Counted from the stretch's first letter, positions 24,064-35,424 are shown. The stretch: 64,000 nt of DNA from Blumeriella jaapii (GCA_009599575.1 VWND01000014.1:806001-870000); one strand, 5' to 3'. Notes: generated by a model not told the origin, from the letters alone. Translations and numbers: made by a program.

Positions 24064-25480
24064 ATGCATCTCCAGTTTCTCCCGCTCTCCTTCCTCGCTT
24101 TGGCGGGTACCTCCTTCGCAGTGAAACAAGTGAACTCTCAGGAGTATTCCAAGCTCCCTAAATCAGAAGGGTTCATAAAAGAGGATCCTCATGATTTCTC
24201 AGAAAAGGAGATTCCTGAGTTCACAGGACCGTATCCAAAGGACGCATGGGTAGAATATTCTGTCGTCAAAGGCTACTTTATGCAAGACACGGACATGGAA
24301 GAAAAAAAATTTTGACTACGTAGGTACACCCTCACTTGATCGAGTCTTGCTAAAACTAGCGACAATCAGTCACAGATGAACTTCGGTCTTATAGACCGGA
24401 CCTACGACTCCGATGATGAAGGGACCTCCAGTGAAAAGACGCAATGGGAGAGGTTCACGCGCCAGTAAGCTTTATACTCAATACTCATCCTAACATCTCC
24501 ACTCTTCGAGACTAGCTTCCAAGTCTCGCAAAGAGAATACCTAACTGACTTCTTCTCCTCAGCGTTGAGCATCTGAACAAAAATAACGAAGATGAGCATT
24601 ACAAAGTCTTTTTCTTGGGCCGCCACGGAGAAGGCGAGCACAACGTCGCCGAGCGCTACTACACGTCACCCATGTGGGATGTACGTTTTCCATCTTCCTT
24701 CCGACCCCACGAATCATAGGCTCTACTAACGACTCATTCAATAGTGCTACTGGTCCATCCGAGAAGGCAACGGTACCCACAACTGGACCGACGCAAAATT
24801 GACGCCAGTCGGCGAACAGCAAGCCCGGGATGCCGGCAAGGCCTGGGCCCACGGCCTCCAAGTCGCTAAAATGCCTGCTCCGGATGCGTACTACGTCTCC
24901 CCACTCACCCGGACCATCCAGACGGCCAATTTCACGTTCGGCGAGCTGAGTCTACCAGCAGATCGACAATTCAGACCGGTCGTTAAGGAACTCATCCGGG
25001 AGAGTCTCTCGGGCCACACATGCGATCGTCGAGGTACCAGGACCCACATCCTAGACTACGCTCCTCGGACTTGGCGGGTCGAGAGCGGGATGTCGGAGGA
25101 GGATGAAATGTGGAAGCCGCTGGTGGAGGAGACCCTCCCCAGCAAAGACATCAGGGCTAGGCGTGCCCTGGAAGACATGTACCTGGATGACGGCGGCGTG
25201 TACATCTCTGTGACTAGTCACGCGGGGCTGATTGCGAGTATCTTGAGAGGTTTGACCCCCGCGCCCTTCCTTCAATGCATATGGCTGACGCGAAGCAGTC
25301 ATCGGACACCGCAGGTACAGGCTCCGCACAGGTCACGTCCTTCCCGTGCTTGTCAAGGCCCAGTTGGTCATTGACAGACCTTCTCCAACCATGCAAGAAG
25401 AGCCTAGGAGACCAATCCAGACGTGCGATACGCCTACGAGCTCGCCTCCTCCTAACGTCCGCCACTGGGAACTTCCATAG
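24064..25480 (+). CDS. Histidine phosphatase (phosphoglycerate-mutase-like), frame broken
   Basis: Five exons: 24064-24319, 24376-24464, 24563-24680, 24745-25249, 25299-25480 (introns 56, 98, 64 and 49 bp). The start gives a clear signal peptide (MHLQFLPLSFLALAGTSFA). The catalytic signature is FFLGRHGEGEHN in exon 3 with the second His in TSHAGL in exon 4; KGYFMQD and FDY..NFGL in exons 1-2 are typical of the yeast PMU1-like branch. The summed exons are 1150 nt, one base too many: exon 1 contains an A8 run (24302-24309) after which the conserved FDY is out of frame and a TGA follows at once. With seven A residues the model would give 382 residues. Either a sequencing or assembly indel in a homopolymer or a real null allele. 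Secreted or vesicular phosphomonoesterase activity is inferred from family and signal peptide. Confidence 0.75.
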
Positions 25481-26117
25481 ATGCTTGCTCGAGAACGGTT
25501 TTGTCGTAGATAGATCTTTGCTTTGTATACGTTACGCTCATGTATATCACTATCTAAGTCATTTTTTTCCCCGTCTGAACCTTCTGCTCTGTTTACTCTC
25601 ATTTTGATCGCTCGTTCTCCCGTGAAATTCAATACCAGTTTTTGGTGCGAACACATGGATCGTGTCTTTGCTGTCGGTACTCCGATAAACAAGTTCTACC
25701 GCTTAGCTCGCTCCCGCTTTGGAATTGCTCTCCCAACACTATGTTCCCTTTCCCTATTCTACCGAGCTATTCGCTGATACCGGATGGTACAGCTTCCTCA
25801 CGAAAGACAACTTCTGAATCCCGGCACACAACGGATTCACCGTTTCTCTCTCTCGCTGAGTAGTGGGCTAGGTCAGGTCGTACCAGTCTGCACTCAGAGC
25901 ATAGCAGCACGCCCCGCATTCATTAACCGAAAGTCAACAAAGCCCCTTTTTCAGCTGCCAAGCAAAAGAGCAGTTTCCCACTTGGAAAAGAAAAAGATTC
26001 CGGAAGCGAAGAGGGAAATCCATCTCTACGACTAGGGCGACAACCGCCGAAAGCTTCGTCCCTCCTCTCTGGCCAAATTTTTTTTCGTTCCTTTCGTAAA
26101 AAAGACTTCTTTCTTCA

Positions 26118-26148
<31 letters not shown>

Positions 26149-26920
26149 CCCCGAAGATCAACATGCAAAAAAGAAGCAACGAAAAAAAAAAAAAAAAAAA
26201 AAAAAAAGGATGAAAAGAAATCAGAGCAGCCACACCTCCCCCAAATCGCGCAACATCCAGAGGTGCCAATAATTAATTGCACCTCGAAAGAAGGACAGGT
26301 CTAGATCTCAAATCCGGCCGCACTACGTTTCCCACTTTCCTCATCAACGCCCACGATTCCGATCGGAAGACGACGACATGCCCAATCCAAGCTCTCCCGC
26401 CCCTAGATGGCAGATAACAGACGGTAGATTGAGCTTCGCGTTTGCGAGTGACGACGAGAATAGGAAACCCCTGCGCTGGACGGATCGGCGAGGCTCCCCA
26501 CGAGAAGCGGGGAGGACGACGGGGCAGAGCTAACAGAGTGTAGGCCGAGCTGGCTGGCTGGCTGGCTGGCTGGCTTGTAATGCAATGCGTAAGGAAAAAC
26601 AACGCGTAAAACGGAGCCCGATCCGACAGGGAAACAAATGTCCACTTGAGGTCTTGATGGCGCTGACTGACTGGCAACCGAGCGTTCGATCGGGATTGGA
26701 TGCAGCGGATTTACAGTTGCGGAAGAACTAGAACGCTGCCAGAAGATAAGAAGCCCTCGCTTTGCGTGTGGATGTGAGTTGGGTGGACATGATCCCAGCT
26801 CTGCCAATTTCGATTTCAGAGCGCGGCAACACCGATACCTACCTACAGTACCTATCTTATATCTTGCTTAGTATATCTACCACCACCGACCAAAAGCGTT
26901 TGCTATCCCTATTTTTGATC
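25481..26920. other. Convergent intergenic region with long homopolymers
   Basis: 1.4 kb between converging genes. Nothing coding is seen. It contains a run of about 29 C (26124-26152), a run of about 26 A (26182-26207), and a GGCT repeat (about 26552-26574). Confidence 0.6.
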
Positions 26921-29560
26921 TCAGTGATAGCCCAGCAGACTCGCAAACCCACACTGCTCGACGCGTTCCACCATGCAGCCAGAACCAGAACCAGAACCAA
27001 AACCAGAACTAGAGTGCGAGTCCCTCCCCCTCCCACCCTTCCCACCATCAAACAGCGATCCAAGGATGCCGCCACCGGGCGCGTCATGATCCTACACGCA
27101 CACACGCACTCATCAGACGAGTCTCAAAACAAGAAAAGAAAAAAGAAAAACCAAAATCCCCCTCTCGAGGAGTCCAGTTCCGATTGAACCCCCCCCCCCC
27201 CCCCCCCAAAAGAAAGCAAAAAACTTACGAAACGCACATCCCTCCACGCCTCCTCCTCATCGTCCGTCGCCGGCTGCTTCCCATTACCCTCGCGCTTGCG
27301 CATACAGCTCAGCGCCTCCCTCTTCAGCTCGTCCAGCACCGCGCCGCATCGGCTCGCGAAGCTGGGGCCGGAATTGGCATTCTCGCGGCCATTGTCATGG
27401 AAGATGTGCGCGTGACACGCGGCGGCGGCGTTGAAGTGGAAGTCGGGGTCCGGGCTCCAGGTTGCTGTGGACGGCGGCTGGGCGTGGTGGTGGTGCGTGA
27501 TGATGGAGAGGTAGAGGGCGAGGACAGCCATGTAGGCTGTGTTTTGGGTGGGCTGTGGGCTTGTTAGTCAGTGAGTAGTATGTGTGCTTTGGTAAAGAGG
27601 ATGGAGGTGAAGGTGGAGGTGCGGCTTTGCCTACCCCTGGGACGCCAGCTTGGTCGTCGTTGTGATAGTATAGGGAGTCGAGCAAGGTCACGACCTCCAT
27701 GGCGGTGCTGATGCATGCTGCTACCTTGGTAGCTGCTTGTGCGCGGAGAGCGTCGTCATCATCATCCATGTCGAAAGCCTCCCTGTGGCGGTTGTCGAGT
27801 AGGAATGGCCGGTAGAGAAGGATGCGAGCCTGCCCGTACGCGAGCCGGAGGCTGGTATACTGTTTGGAGAGCAGAAGAGAGTGGTTGATGCGGTTGAGCG
27901 TGAAGAAATCGCTGACGTCCGCGCGCCAGCTGAGGAGGTCGTCGTGCAGGGTCTCTGCCCGTTCGAGGCGGCGACGGAGCGGCGACGGGCGCACGGGATA
28001 GAGGTCGCTGAGGACTCTACTGATGATTTGAGAGAGCCTGTGATTAAGTAAAGCGTGAGCAGTTAATGTTTATTGGTTGGCGGATTCCTACACTGACTTG
28101 ATAGAAAAGATCGTTGCTTCGACGATGCTGCAGTGCTGCACATCGACAACAGCTGACTCAGAAGAGGATACATCTTCGTCTTCGTTATCTACGGCAGCTG
28201 GCAGGTCCTGGTCGATGTCCTCGTCGCGAAGCAGGCATGGTCGCCCGAGGATCGAGCTGAGATGCTTGTCCATTGTGTAGGCGAGCCAGAAAGCGCGTTT
28301 CTCGCACTCGCCCTCGAGCACGCCGCGGGCTCGGACATCGCCAGCCTGACTTCTTCTTGCTCTATGGAGGCGGAGAGAGAAGACGAGGCCGACGGTGGCC
28401 GTGAACGTGCTGCAGCACTGCTGCATGCGGGACCGCGAGCAGAGATATATACACTGAAGCAGTCGGGCCTGGACGGTGGGCAGGAAGATGTCGGTTTCTT
28501 GACTCAGCTGTGCCTCGGCGGCCTGGAAATAGTGGAAGCTAGGATGCCTCTTGTCAGTCGATCCAATGGGTAAGTAGACAGTAGGAATGTAGATACCCAA
28601 GGTCGGAATCGCTTTCGGATTCATCGCTTGCCAGTGCAAACAACATCATAACGACAGCGTGTCTACTCCGGTCCCCGCTTGCGGAATTCAAAGATCGGGA
28701 GCTTCTAATCAAAGCGTCGAGCCATCGCTCAACACTCGTGCGGTGGAGGAATCGATGGCTTGTATTTGTAGACTCGAGTGATCTGGTGATCATGGCTAAT
28801 GCTCGCGTTCTATCAGGCAGCGCCAGGAGCGACGTGTCGAGCTTGGGTAACGGCGCATCTCTACGACTGAAGATGTGATGCAGCCCATCAGAGTCCGGGT
28901 CATTGGCAATGCGCGGTGCCATTTCTTTGAAGAAGTGTACTCCTCTCCTACGACCGTCAACGCCCTCAGGTGCCGGATGGGCGTAACGCGGTCCCGGCTC
29001 CCTTCTTGACATCGTCACAACTTTGGAAGGCCGCTCCTCAAGTCGCATACCATCCTGGGCCCTACCTCCACGAGCGTTCTCACGTTTATCATAATCATAG
29101 AGATTATGATAACCCCAAACCTGTCCGGGTTCCCGTCTGCCGGACGACGCGCTCCCTGAGGACCTCGACTCGGATCTCGCGCGCTCCGCGTCCGAGCAAG
29201 GGGTCCGCTGTCGCTGAGCAGCATCCAGCCGCTCCAGAGGAGCTTGGGTGGCGGCGAGGACAAGAGGCGGGAGCTTGCCCCGGTTGTAGGGCGCTTCATA
29301 CTTGCAAGTCCGGTCGTATCTGAGGCAGACATTGCAGGGCAATTGGCCATTGCACTTCGCGTGCTTGCTACTGGGGATCAGCACTCTCGAACACGCACCA
29401 TGAGCGACGGGACTCACTGTCTACAAGGGTCGCAACCTCGAGAAATGCGCGCCTTCGTCCTGTTCGGGTTGGGCGCTGGCTTGGATTTCCTCGATGATGA
29501 AGCTCGATGCGGCGGCGGGCCATGATGGATCCCATCCCTGCCCACTGATCGAACAGACAT
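26921..29560 (-). CDS. Zn2Cys6 transcription factor with fungal_trans domain
   Basis: Six-exon model: 29560-29418, 29367-28597, 28547-28098, 28037-27635, 27552-27229, 27091-26921 (introns 50, 49, 60, 82 and 137 bp; 2262 nt, 753 residues, frame closes). Exons 1 and 2 together form a perfect binuclear zinc cluster, CDPC then KC, LPCNVC and RTC (spacing 2-6-5-2-6), about residues 43-70, preceded by a basic leader. The first acceptor was chosen (TAG at 29370-29368, three bases past a competing CAG) because only it gives the canonical six-residue spacing. Exon 3 contains the fungal_trans hallmark KRAFWLAYTMDKHLSSILGR followed by LRDEDIDQDLP. The last exon ends in a Gly/Ser-rich tail. Intron 5 contains a 19-C homopolymer (27189-27207). 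Target genes are unknown; the neighbours (phosphatase, glucoamylase) suggest but do not show a metabolic role. Confidence 0.8.
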
Positions 29561-30153
29561 GATTGCGATTCTGGTCGATGGATGCTATCCCGCATCACGG
29601 TCGTGACTCTTGAATTTTACATGGAAAGATTTTTCTGAGAGGGGTCGGGGAGAATGTGTGTTTTGTTGAGCGCGATGTTGTGAAGGAGCGGAAAAGCGGA
29701 AAAGTCCGGACTTTCGCTTAAGCCCCTTACGTACTGTTGTGTAACTAGGCGGAGCGACTGGACAAAAACTCCATGTCAGCCCATCCAAGCCGGGTTGATC
29801 ATCTGAGGATCTTTCGTATCTGATAGGAGCAATTGAGAGTCCGAGTCACAAGGCTCGGGTGAAAATGAGATCTGGGCCATGGTAGGTGATCGTGTGTTAG
29901 CGAGTTTACGGACTTTTCATTAGTAGTAGTAGTAGTAGTAGTAGTATTGATTAACGTCTAGCGGAGGGCAGCCATAACTCGGTCTGCCTTCCTAGGACCT
30001 CCCAGGGGGTACGGAGACGTGCTAAGCTAAGGATTTATATACAAAGTACAACCCCGAAAGCAGTTCGTATTAGTACAGCTACTGCTGCTGTCGATTACGC
30101 CCTTCGCCGCCCTTTGCGATGGTCCGTCAATAAAAAGGTATAAGCGTAAAGCT

Positions 30154-30202
30154 TTGGGTTTAAACCCAAGAATTGTGCATACGGCACCGGTCAAATTTGA
30201 CC
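30154..30202. repeat. Two perfect palindromes
   Basis: TTGGGTTTAAACCCAA at 30154-30169 (16 bp) and GGTCAAATTTGACC at 30189-30202 (14 bp) are both perfect inverted repeats without spacer. They resemble dyad binding sites but no adjacent gene start is near. Confidence 0.9.
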
Positions 30203-30306
30203 TGTCAATTGCGTGTTTATAAAACGCAAACGTGGTATAACCAATAGGCCTAAAAAGAAAAGGAACAAACAAACAGCAAACTAGAAACTAAAAGGCCTTC
30301 GATGTT

Positions 30307-30431
30307 TTTGAAAATTACAAAGTATATGCGTATTAAAAAAAATAAAAACCACGATTGAAGAAAAGCTTTTTTAACACGCATATCCCGGGTCTCTGATCCC
30401 GCGGTATCGCAGCTTCTTTGTAATTTTGAAA
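30307..30431. repeat. Nested inverted repeats, potential 125-bp hairpin
   Basis: Outer arms TTTGAAAATTACAAAG (30307-30322) and CTTTGTAATTTTGAAA (30416-30431) are complementary at 15 of 16 positions. Inner arms ATATGCGTATTAAAAAA (30324-30340) and TTTTTTAACACGCATAT (30367-30383) are complementary at 16 of 17. Together they form a long interrupted stem. Confidence 0.85.
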
Positions 30432-30576
30432 AGCACTTTCAAAACTTCGAGTTGGCGGCACCGAATTGTCTCTCGAACGCTTGATTTGTACGCGTTTATA
30501 CGCGTGTGTTTTACCGGCACCCTTTCCTTCGTCAAATATACTATCGAATCGGTTGTGTTCGGTAGAAACGGTTATT

Positions 30577-30952
30577 CGAAAGCGCTGTACCGGGTTTTCG
30601 ATATTCGAGCTATCGATTTTTATTTTTCGCCTTTTCCCTTCAGTACAATCCTTCTGGAATTCTCAGTAGGTATGCCCTCGTCAGGTAGATCGTAGTTTGT
30701 ATTGTGCGTAGTCGTAAAAATGGCCCGGATCGCCGGTAAGGAAAATCTCTTCGAAGTCGCCACGTGTCGATTGCTCAATTTTGGCTCTCCCGACACCTTT
30801 CGAATGCAACGACGCCCTTCTGCCTCAGGAGAAGAGCGTCAATTGCAGTCGAAAGGGCGGAAGGTTCGTACCAGGCACCACGTACAGGTATTGAGTCTAG
30901 CCCGCGAGGTCGTCGTCGACCTCGCACCCCGAGGGGCGGCACGGACTTTTCA
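30577..30952 (+). repeat. Dispersed repeat, copy 2
   Basis: Direct-orientation, diverged counterpart of 21997-22370; see the landmarks listed there. This copy has GCCCGCGAGGTCGTCGTCGA near its end. No coding capacity is recognised. Confidence 0.7.
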
Positions 30953-32168
30953 TTGTGATCACGAATCGACCTTTTGCAAAGAGTGTTTACAATGCTGCAT
31001 ACATAAAAACCCTTACAGGAAAGCTAGTATTATCTTATAATGTGAACAATTTCCATCATCCTCAACACTTTGGACAGCGGTGATACGAATCCTATCAATA
31101 TCAACATTCAAGCCCTCCATCCAAAAGCACAATTCCACTCCTCACCTCAACCCGAAGCCAAGATTCGAGGCATATTGTCTCGTTACTTACTAAGACGCTG
31201 AAGCTACTCCTTACTTACAGTATCTACCTACTTAGTTCCAGTCACCCATTCCCTCCATCCCCTCCACCAAAACAAAAACCTTCAACTTTCAAACCACCCT
31301 CCAACCTCCAACCTCCAACCTCATCTCACCAACCAACCTCATCCCACCCACCAACCAGCCTCATCCCACCAACCAACCTCAAGCCCCCTTAGCCCATGTC
31401 AAAACATCTCTACGCCTCCAAACACATATACAAGAACCCAAACAAACCCCCCCCCCCCCCCCCCAAAAAAGAACCCCAAAAAACCCCCAAAAAAGACCCA
31501 TATTCAACCCCCCCCCGCCACCCTCTCCCCCACAAGAAGACCATAAAAAACAAAAAACCATCCAAAAAAAACTCCGTATCCAAAGGAACCCACCCCCCCC
31601 CCCCCCAAAAAAGAGCCTGCTCCCCTCCCCTACCCTCCCCCTCACCACCCGAACGAGCAACAAAAGCCAGCAAGTTCCGCAAGCCAGCAAGTTCCGCAAG
31701 CCACCCACGCACCCACGCATCCACGCATCCACGCACCCACGCACCCACGCATCCACCAACCCACCAACCCACCTCTGTAGATCCAAAGGTAGGAAGGAAA
31801 TACCGCAAGGAGTGAAACAACGACAGACACGCCATTCCACGCCCTTTCATTCCATTCGCTTTGGTGCGAGACGGGGCGATGCGAAGTCAAGTCCGCCGTG
31901 CAGTGTAGACCTGCAGTGCAACGACATTGTGGCATGCGAGAGGTCAATACATATGTACATACGAACAGGAGTAGGTAGGTGGATAAGCGAGGACTTCCAC
32001 TTCACGAAAGCGATTCTAGACATCTCGACGTTCTGCGACTGGAATCGGATATCATTATTTCTTCTCTCGCTCAGCGAGATAGCGCTATCATAGCACATCG
32101 CACCACAGCACAGCACAGCACAATTAGCACGGCATCCCTTCCCATCACCCATTCATACATCTCAACCC

Positions 32169-34190
32169 TCAACAGCTCGCTGGTGTGCCCACCGGCCCAA
32201 CCCAAGCATCGTCCGTCACCGCCTCTCCCCCGCAAGCCGGCACGACGAGCACCCGGCTCCAGGTCTCGTAGATGTACGGCCGGTTGCAGTTCTCCTGCCT
32301 CACGTACTTGAAGTCCACCGTTTGCCCAGCCTCAACGTACGTGCTGACCCTCCACAGCGGCCGCTCGTCCGTATACCCACTCGCACTCATCGGGACCGAT
32401 TTGTCGATGTTCCAGGACCCGAGGTTGGTGCTAGATCCAGAGATGTACAGGTTCTCCCCGTAGTAGGTGGTCGCGTTGAGGTTGAAGTGGACCGGGATCT
32501 GGCAGCCGATCGTAACGTTGGGCGCTCCTGCGGCTGTAGCCGGGACGTAAACACCTAGCGTTGAGGTCATCGCACATGTGGCTGGAGTAGGGACGATGTG
32601 GCGAGCATTCCAGGTCGGTGGGTACTGGCCAGCACGGCGCTCGGCCATGGTGATGAAGGCGGCGTAGGACCAAGTCAGGTCTGCCGCGGAGAGAGGAACG
32701 CCAGTATCGCGATAAACTGCTCCGCGAGAGCTCCATCCGCGGGCGTGTACTTCTGGGCTACGGCCACAAAGGAGTCGGCGTAGGCCGTGACGGCACTCAT
32801 GATCTGGGCAAACGGGGAGTCGGCGTTGCCGCTGTTGTATTGGCGGATCGTGGCGGCGGGGTAGATGTCCTGGAAGAAAGCGAGGGAGGTGGCGTCAACG
32901 TCAAGAACGTGATGCGCTCTCCATTGCGCGACGGCGTCGTAGAGAAATTCGGCGGCGGCGGTGGTGATCAGATACCACGGGTGCCCACCCTGGTAGACGT
33001 CTTCGGTGTAACGTCCTACAGCAACACCGCGGTCCTTGGGGATACCCTGATTGATGCTGTAGGCAGCGCGGAAGGAGTCAACCACGGCTTTGAAGTTGGC
33101 GAGAGATTTGCTGTTGCAGGGCTGGAAGGTGGCGTCGGAGCAGAGGGCATTGATATCGAAATTGTTGATGGAGCCGAGGATCGAATTCCCGTCGAGGCCA
33201 GTGCGGCCGTTGCCGGGATTGTCGACATTGATGTTGGAAACGATGTACTTGCCGTTCCAGAAAGACTGGAGAAAGCAGAGCACTTGGGGGGCTTCGTCGC
33301 AGCCAGTGCACTTGACGTTCAAGGACTTGGCGAGTGCGGCGCCTTCGACGAGTGATCGGTGCTGGGCCTGCACAGTAAAGAAGCTAGAGCCCTCGATCTC
33401 TTCCCAGAGGTCGAAGCCAGTGGAGTTCCAGTACTGGCCGACGTAGGACAGGTCGTTTGCGATGATGGGCCAAACGACCTCTCGGGCTTTGTTTGACTGG
33501 TCGTTGCTGATCAGGTAGTTGCTGTAGGTGATCAGTGCCTAGGAGGTCAGTCGAGCTCGCATCCAATTGGAAGGGGAAAGCGAAGGGAGAGGGCGAGAGC
33601 CTACAATTGCGCGCAAGGCAGGACCATCGCGCTGAGGACGGCCCCAATTCCCATTGAAACTGGTCCCGTTGGCCTCGAACTTGGGCTCGCCCAGACCCAG
33701 GCCGACGGGGAGGAAGGCACCCGACGGATTCGACACGGTCTGCAGCACCGCCTGGGCATGGATGTAGTCCTCGACGTACGGCTGCAGCTCCGTCTCGCCG
33801 AAGAGGAACTCGTCGACGATCATCTTCAAGGTCAGAGCCGCGTCACGGGTCCAGGTGTAGAAATCTCGCGGCTTCATCAGCAACGATGCCCTGAGCGATG
33901 TGACCCTGGGCCGCAGGGCGCATCTGTCACTTACAGGGCGGATCGAGCCTCGAAGGACTGGCCACGACGTAGCCGGCTCCGGCACCCGTCGCTTTGGTGC
34001 CGTTGGGGCCGATATTGTTGGTGACGCCCTGCCAGGCAATGGCTCTTTCTTGCGTGACGAACGAGTCTAAATCTCGTGCGCCAAGTGGATGTCTCTGTGG
34101 CTGTCCCTGTAGTTGTCCTTGTCCTGGCGTCACGGCAAGCAGGGACGCGACGCCGGCGAGGATGGAGGAGGAGGAGGAGAAGAAGCGCAT
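32169..34190 (-). CDS. GH15 glucoamylase with CBM20, frame broken
   Basis: Three exons: 34190-33935, 33864-33605, 33538-32169 (introns 70 and 66 bp). The start gives a signal peptide (MRFFSSSSSILAGVASLLAV). GH15 motifs follow in order: FYTWTRDAAL, NWGRPQRDGPALRA, LWEEIEGSSFFT (general acid region), YTEDVYQGGHPWYL, and AEQF, the segment that carries the catalytic base Glu in Aspergillus glucoamylase. The C-terminus is a CBM20 starch-binding domain (VHFNLNATTYYGENLYISGS, LGSW, DERPLWRVS, VDFKYVR). The exons sum to 1886 nt, one base short: at about 32712-32713 one base is missing right after AEQF, so the frame as written ends at 32675 and the rest (DTGVPLSAADLTW onward plus CBM20) lies in another frame. 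One added base would give 628 residues. Exo-hydrolysis of starch to glucose, secreted, if intact. Confidence 0.85.
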
Positions 34191-34609
34191 GGTGGTGAAG
34201 AAGTCGAGCGGGTCGTAGCGCGTGAGGTTGAAGGAGAGGAGGAGGAGCGAGGGGAGATGCTTCAGCTCCATGGGGGGCGATGCGACAGCTGCTCCTTGTA
34301 TATCAGGGTGAGGTGGAGTGGAGTGGAGTGGGAGTGGAATGGAATGGAGTTGAGATATGAAGTCGAAGCTCGTTTGAAGCTCGTTCAACGTTTCCCAATG
34401 CAGCCAAGCGGCGGCCCGACTGGCGGTGCGGAGAGGCGACCGTCTGATTGGCGGGCGGACGGGCCCGCCGTCGCGCCTTCTCGTTGGGGAAGCGGGGCAG
34501 CCGGGGTTGCCACCTTAGCGAGAGGGCGGGGAAAGATGGAAGTTGGAAGATGGATGATGGATGACGATGGATGGTGGCTGATGGATGATAAAAAAATATA
34601 AAATAACAG

Positions 34610-34985
34610 GTCGGGAGAAAACAGAGAAGTGAGTCGTCTTGTCGAGCTGTCGAGCTGTCGAGCTTGGTTTACAACCACGCCTTTTTTTAAACTACAGGGT
34701 AATACATTTTTCCAAAACCAGTAATCGATTCTAAAGCCAGATAAACCCCCCTAATATTTACACACTAAGTATACATAACAGAACATAATTAACTAAACAC
34801 AACAATAACAAATCTACAAAATGCTCTCTGCACAATCCCCATCGGATGTGATATCAGATTTCCATCCAAACCTGTGGTTTTAAATCTTATATATTTATTT
34901 AATCATTTACAAAAACTACAAGGACAGGAAAAAGAATGCTTAAGTAACGATTCTATTTTACTTGTAACTTATACTACTTACACCT
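34610..34985. repeat. Tandem repeat copy X (AT-shifted)
   Basis: Diverged direct copy of 35041-35385. Shared landmarks in order are GT.AGTCGT..GTCGAGCT, CA..CCACGC, AATAC, GAACATAA, CTACAA, TG CTCTCTGCACAA / TGCTTCCTGCACAA, ATCGGATG, and ACTTGT. This copy is clearly richer in A+T than its partner. Confidence 0.65.
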
Positions 34986-35040
34986 ACCCGCTTTCCTTTC
35001 GATCCGGCCGGTGGCTGAAGGCCGATAAACGATGCGAGAT

Positions 35041-35385
35041 GACGGGTCGCGAAAAGAAAAGAAGTTAGTCGTTCCGTCGAGCTTGACTTGCAGCACCACC
35101 ACGCTGTTTCGTACGACGGCGCAATACGTCTTATGGATGCCGGTAAATGTTTGTAAAGCGGTAAACAAGTAGTGAATCAGAGAGGTGGTCAATATGGTGG
35201 AACATAAGTACGCAAGGTATCTACAACAACAACAAACCCACAGAGTGCTTGCTTCCTGCACAACCCGTATCCGATGCAACATCGGATGCCAACCCTGCCC
35301 CCCTAGGCTGCAAAGGCAGGCAGGATCGATCCCATGTGACGATCCCATCTCACTTGTGAATAATTCTACATTACTTCTAATGCGC
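35041..35385. repeat. Tandem repeat copy Y (GC-richer)
   Basis: Partner of 34610-34985, same orientation. The asymmetric base composition of two related copies is what RIP or another C-to-T process would produce, but substitutions in both directions and indels are also present, so this is suggestive only. Confidence 0.65.
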
Positions 35386-35424
35386 CCCCTCACCCCCCCT
35401 CGACCCCCTTGGCCACACCTACCG

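Larger units (their letters stand above)
29908..30954. repeat. 1-kb island bounded by 14-bp direct repeats
   Basis: ACGGACTTTTCATT occurs at 29908-29921 and again at 30941-30954. The enclosed 1.02 kb is more AT-rich than its flanks, contains palindromes and the dispersed repeat copy 2, and interrupts otherwise ordinary upstream DNA of the Zn2Cys6 gene. This may be a target duplication or element termini, though the length is unusual for a target-site duplication. Confidence 0.45.
29561..32168. other. 2.6-kb intergenic region with repeat island
   Basis: No convincing gene. It includes a TAG trinucleotide run (29921-29946), a palindrome-rich AT-leaning island (about 30050-30460), the second copy of a dispersed repeat (30577-30952), and from 31250 to 31800 a C-rich stretch with several 8-18 base C runs and repeated CCAACCTC and CACGCATC motifs. 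Open frames in the C-rich stretch are artefacts of low complexity. Confidence 0.5.
34191..35424. other. Intergenic, contains a diverged tandem repeat
   Basis: 1.2 kb between the glucoamylase start and the 3' end of the Sec14-like gene. The first part carries CCACT- and GAGTGGA-type repeats (about 34310-34350) and GATGGAT repeats (about 34545-34590); the second part is taken up by the two repeat copies annotated separately. Nothing coding is seen. Confidence 0.5.

Noticed and set aside
31379..31850. Overlapping frames of about 140-150 codons on both strands
   Set aside because: They arise from C-runs and CCAACC/CACGCATC repeats; the encoded Gly/Trp/Val or Pro/Thr/His mixtures are compositional artefacts.
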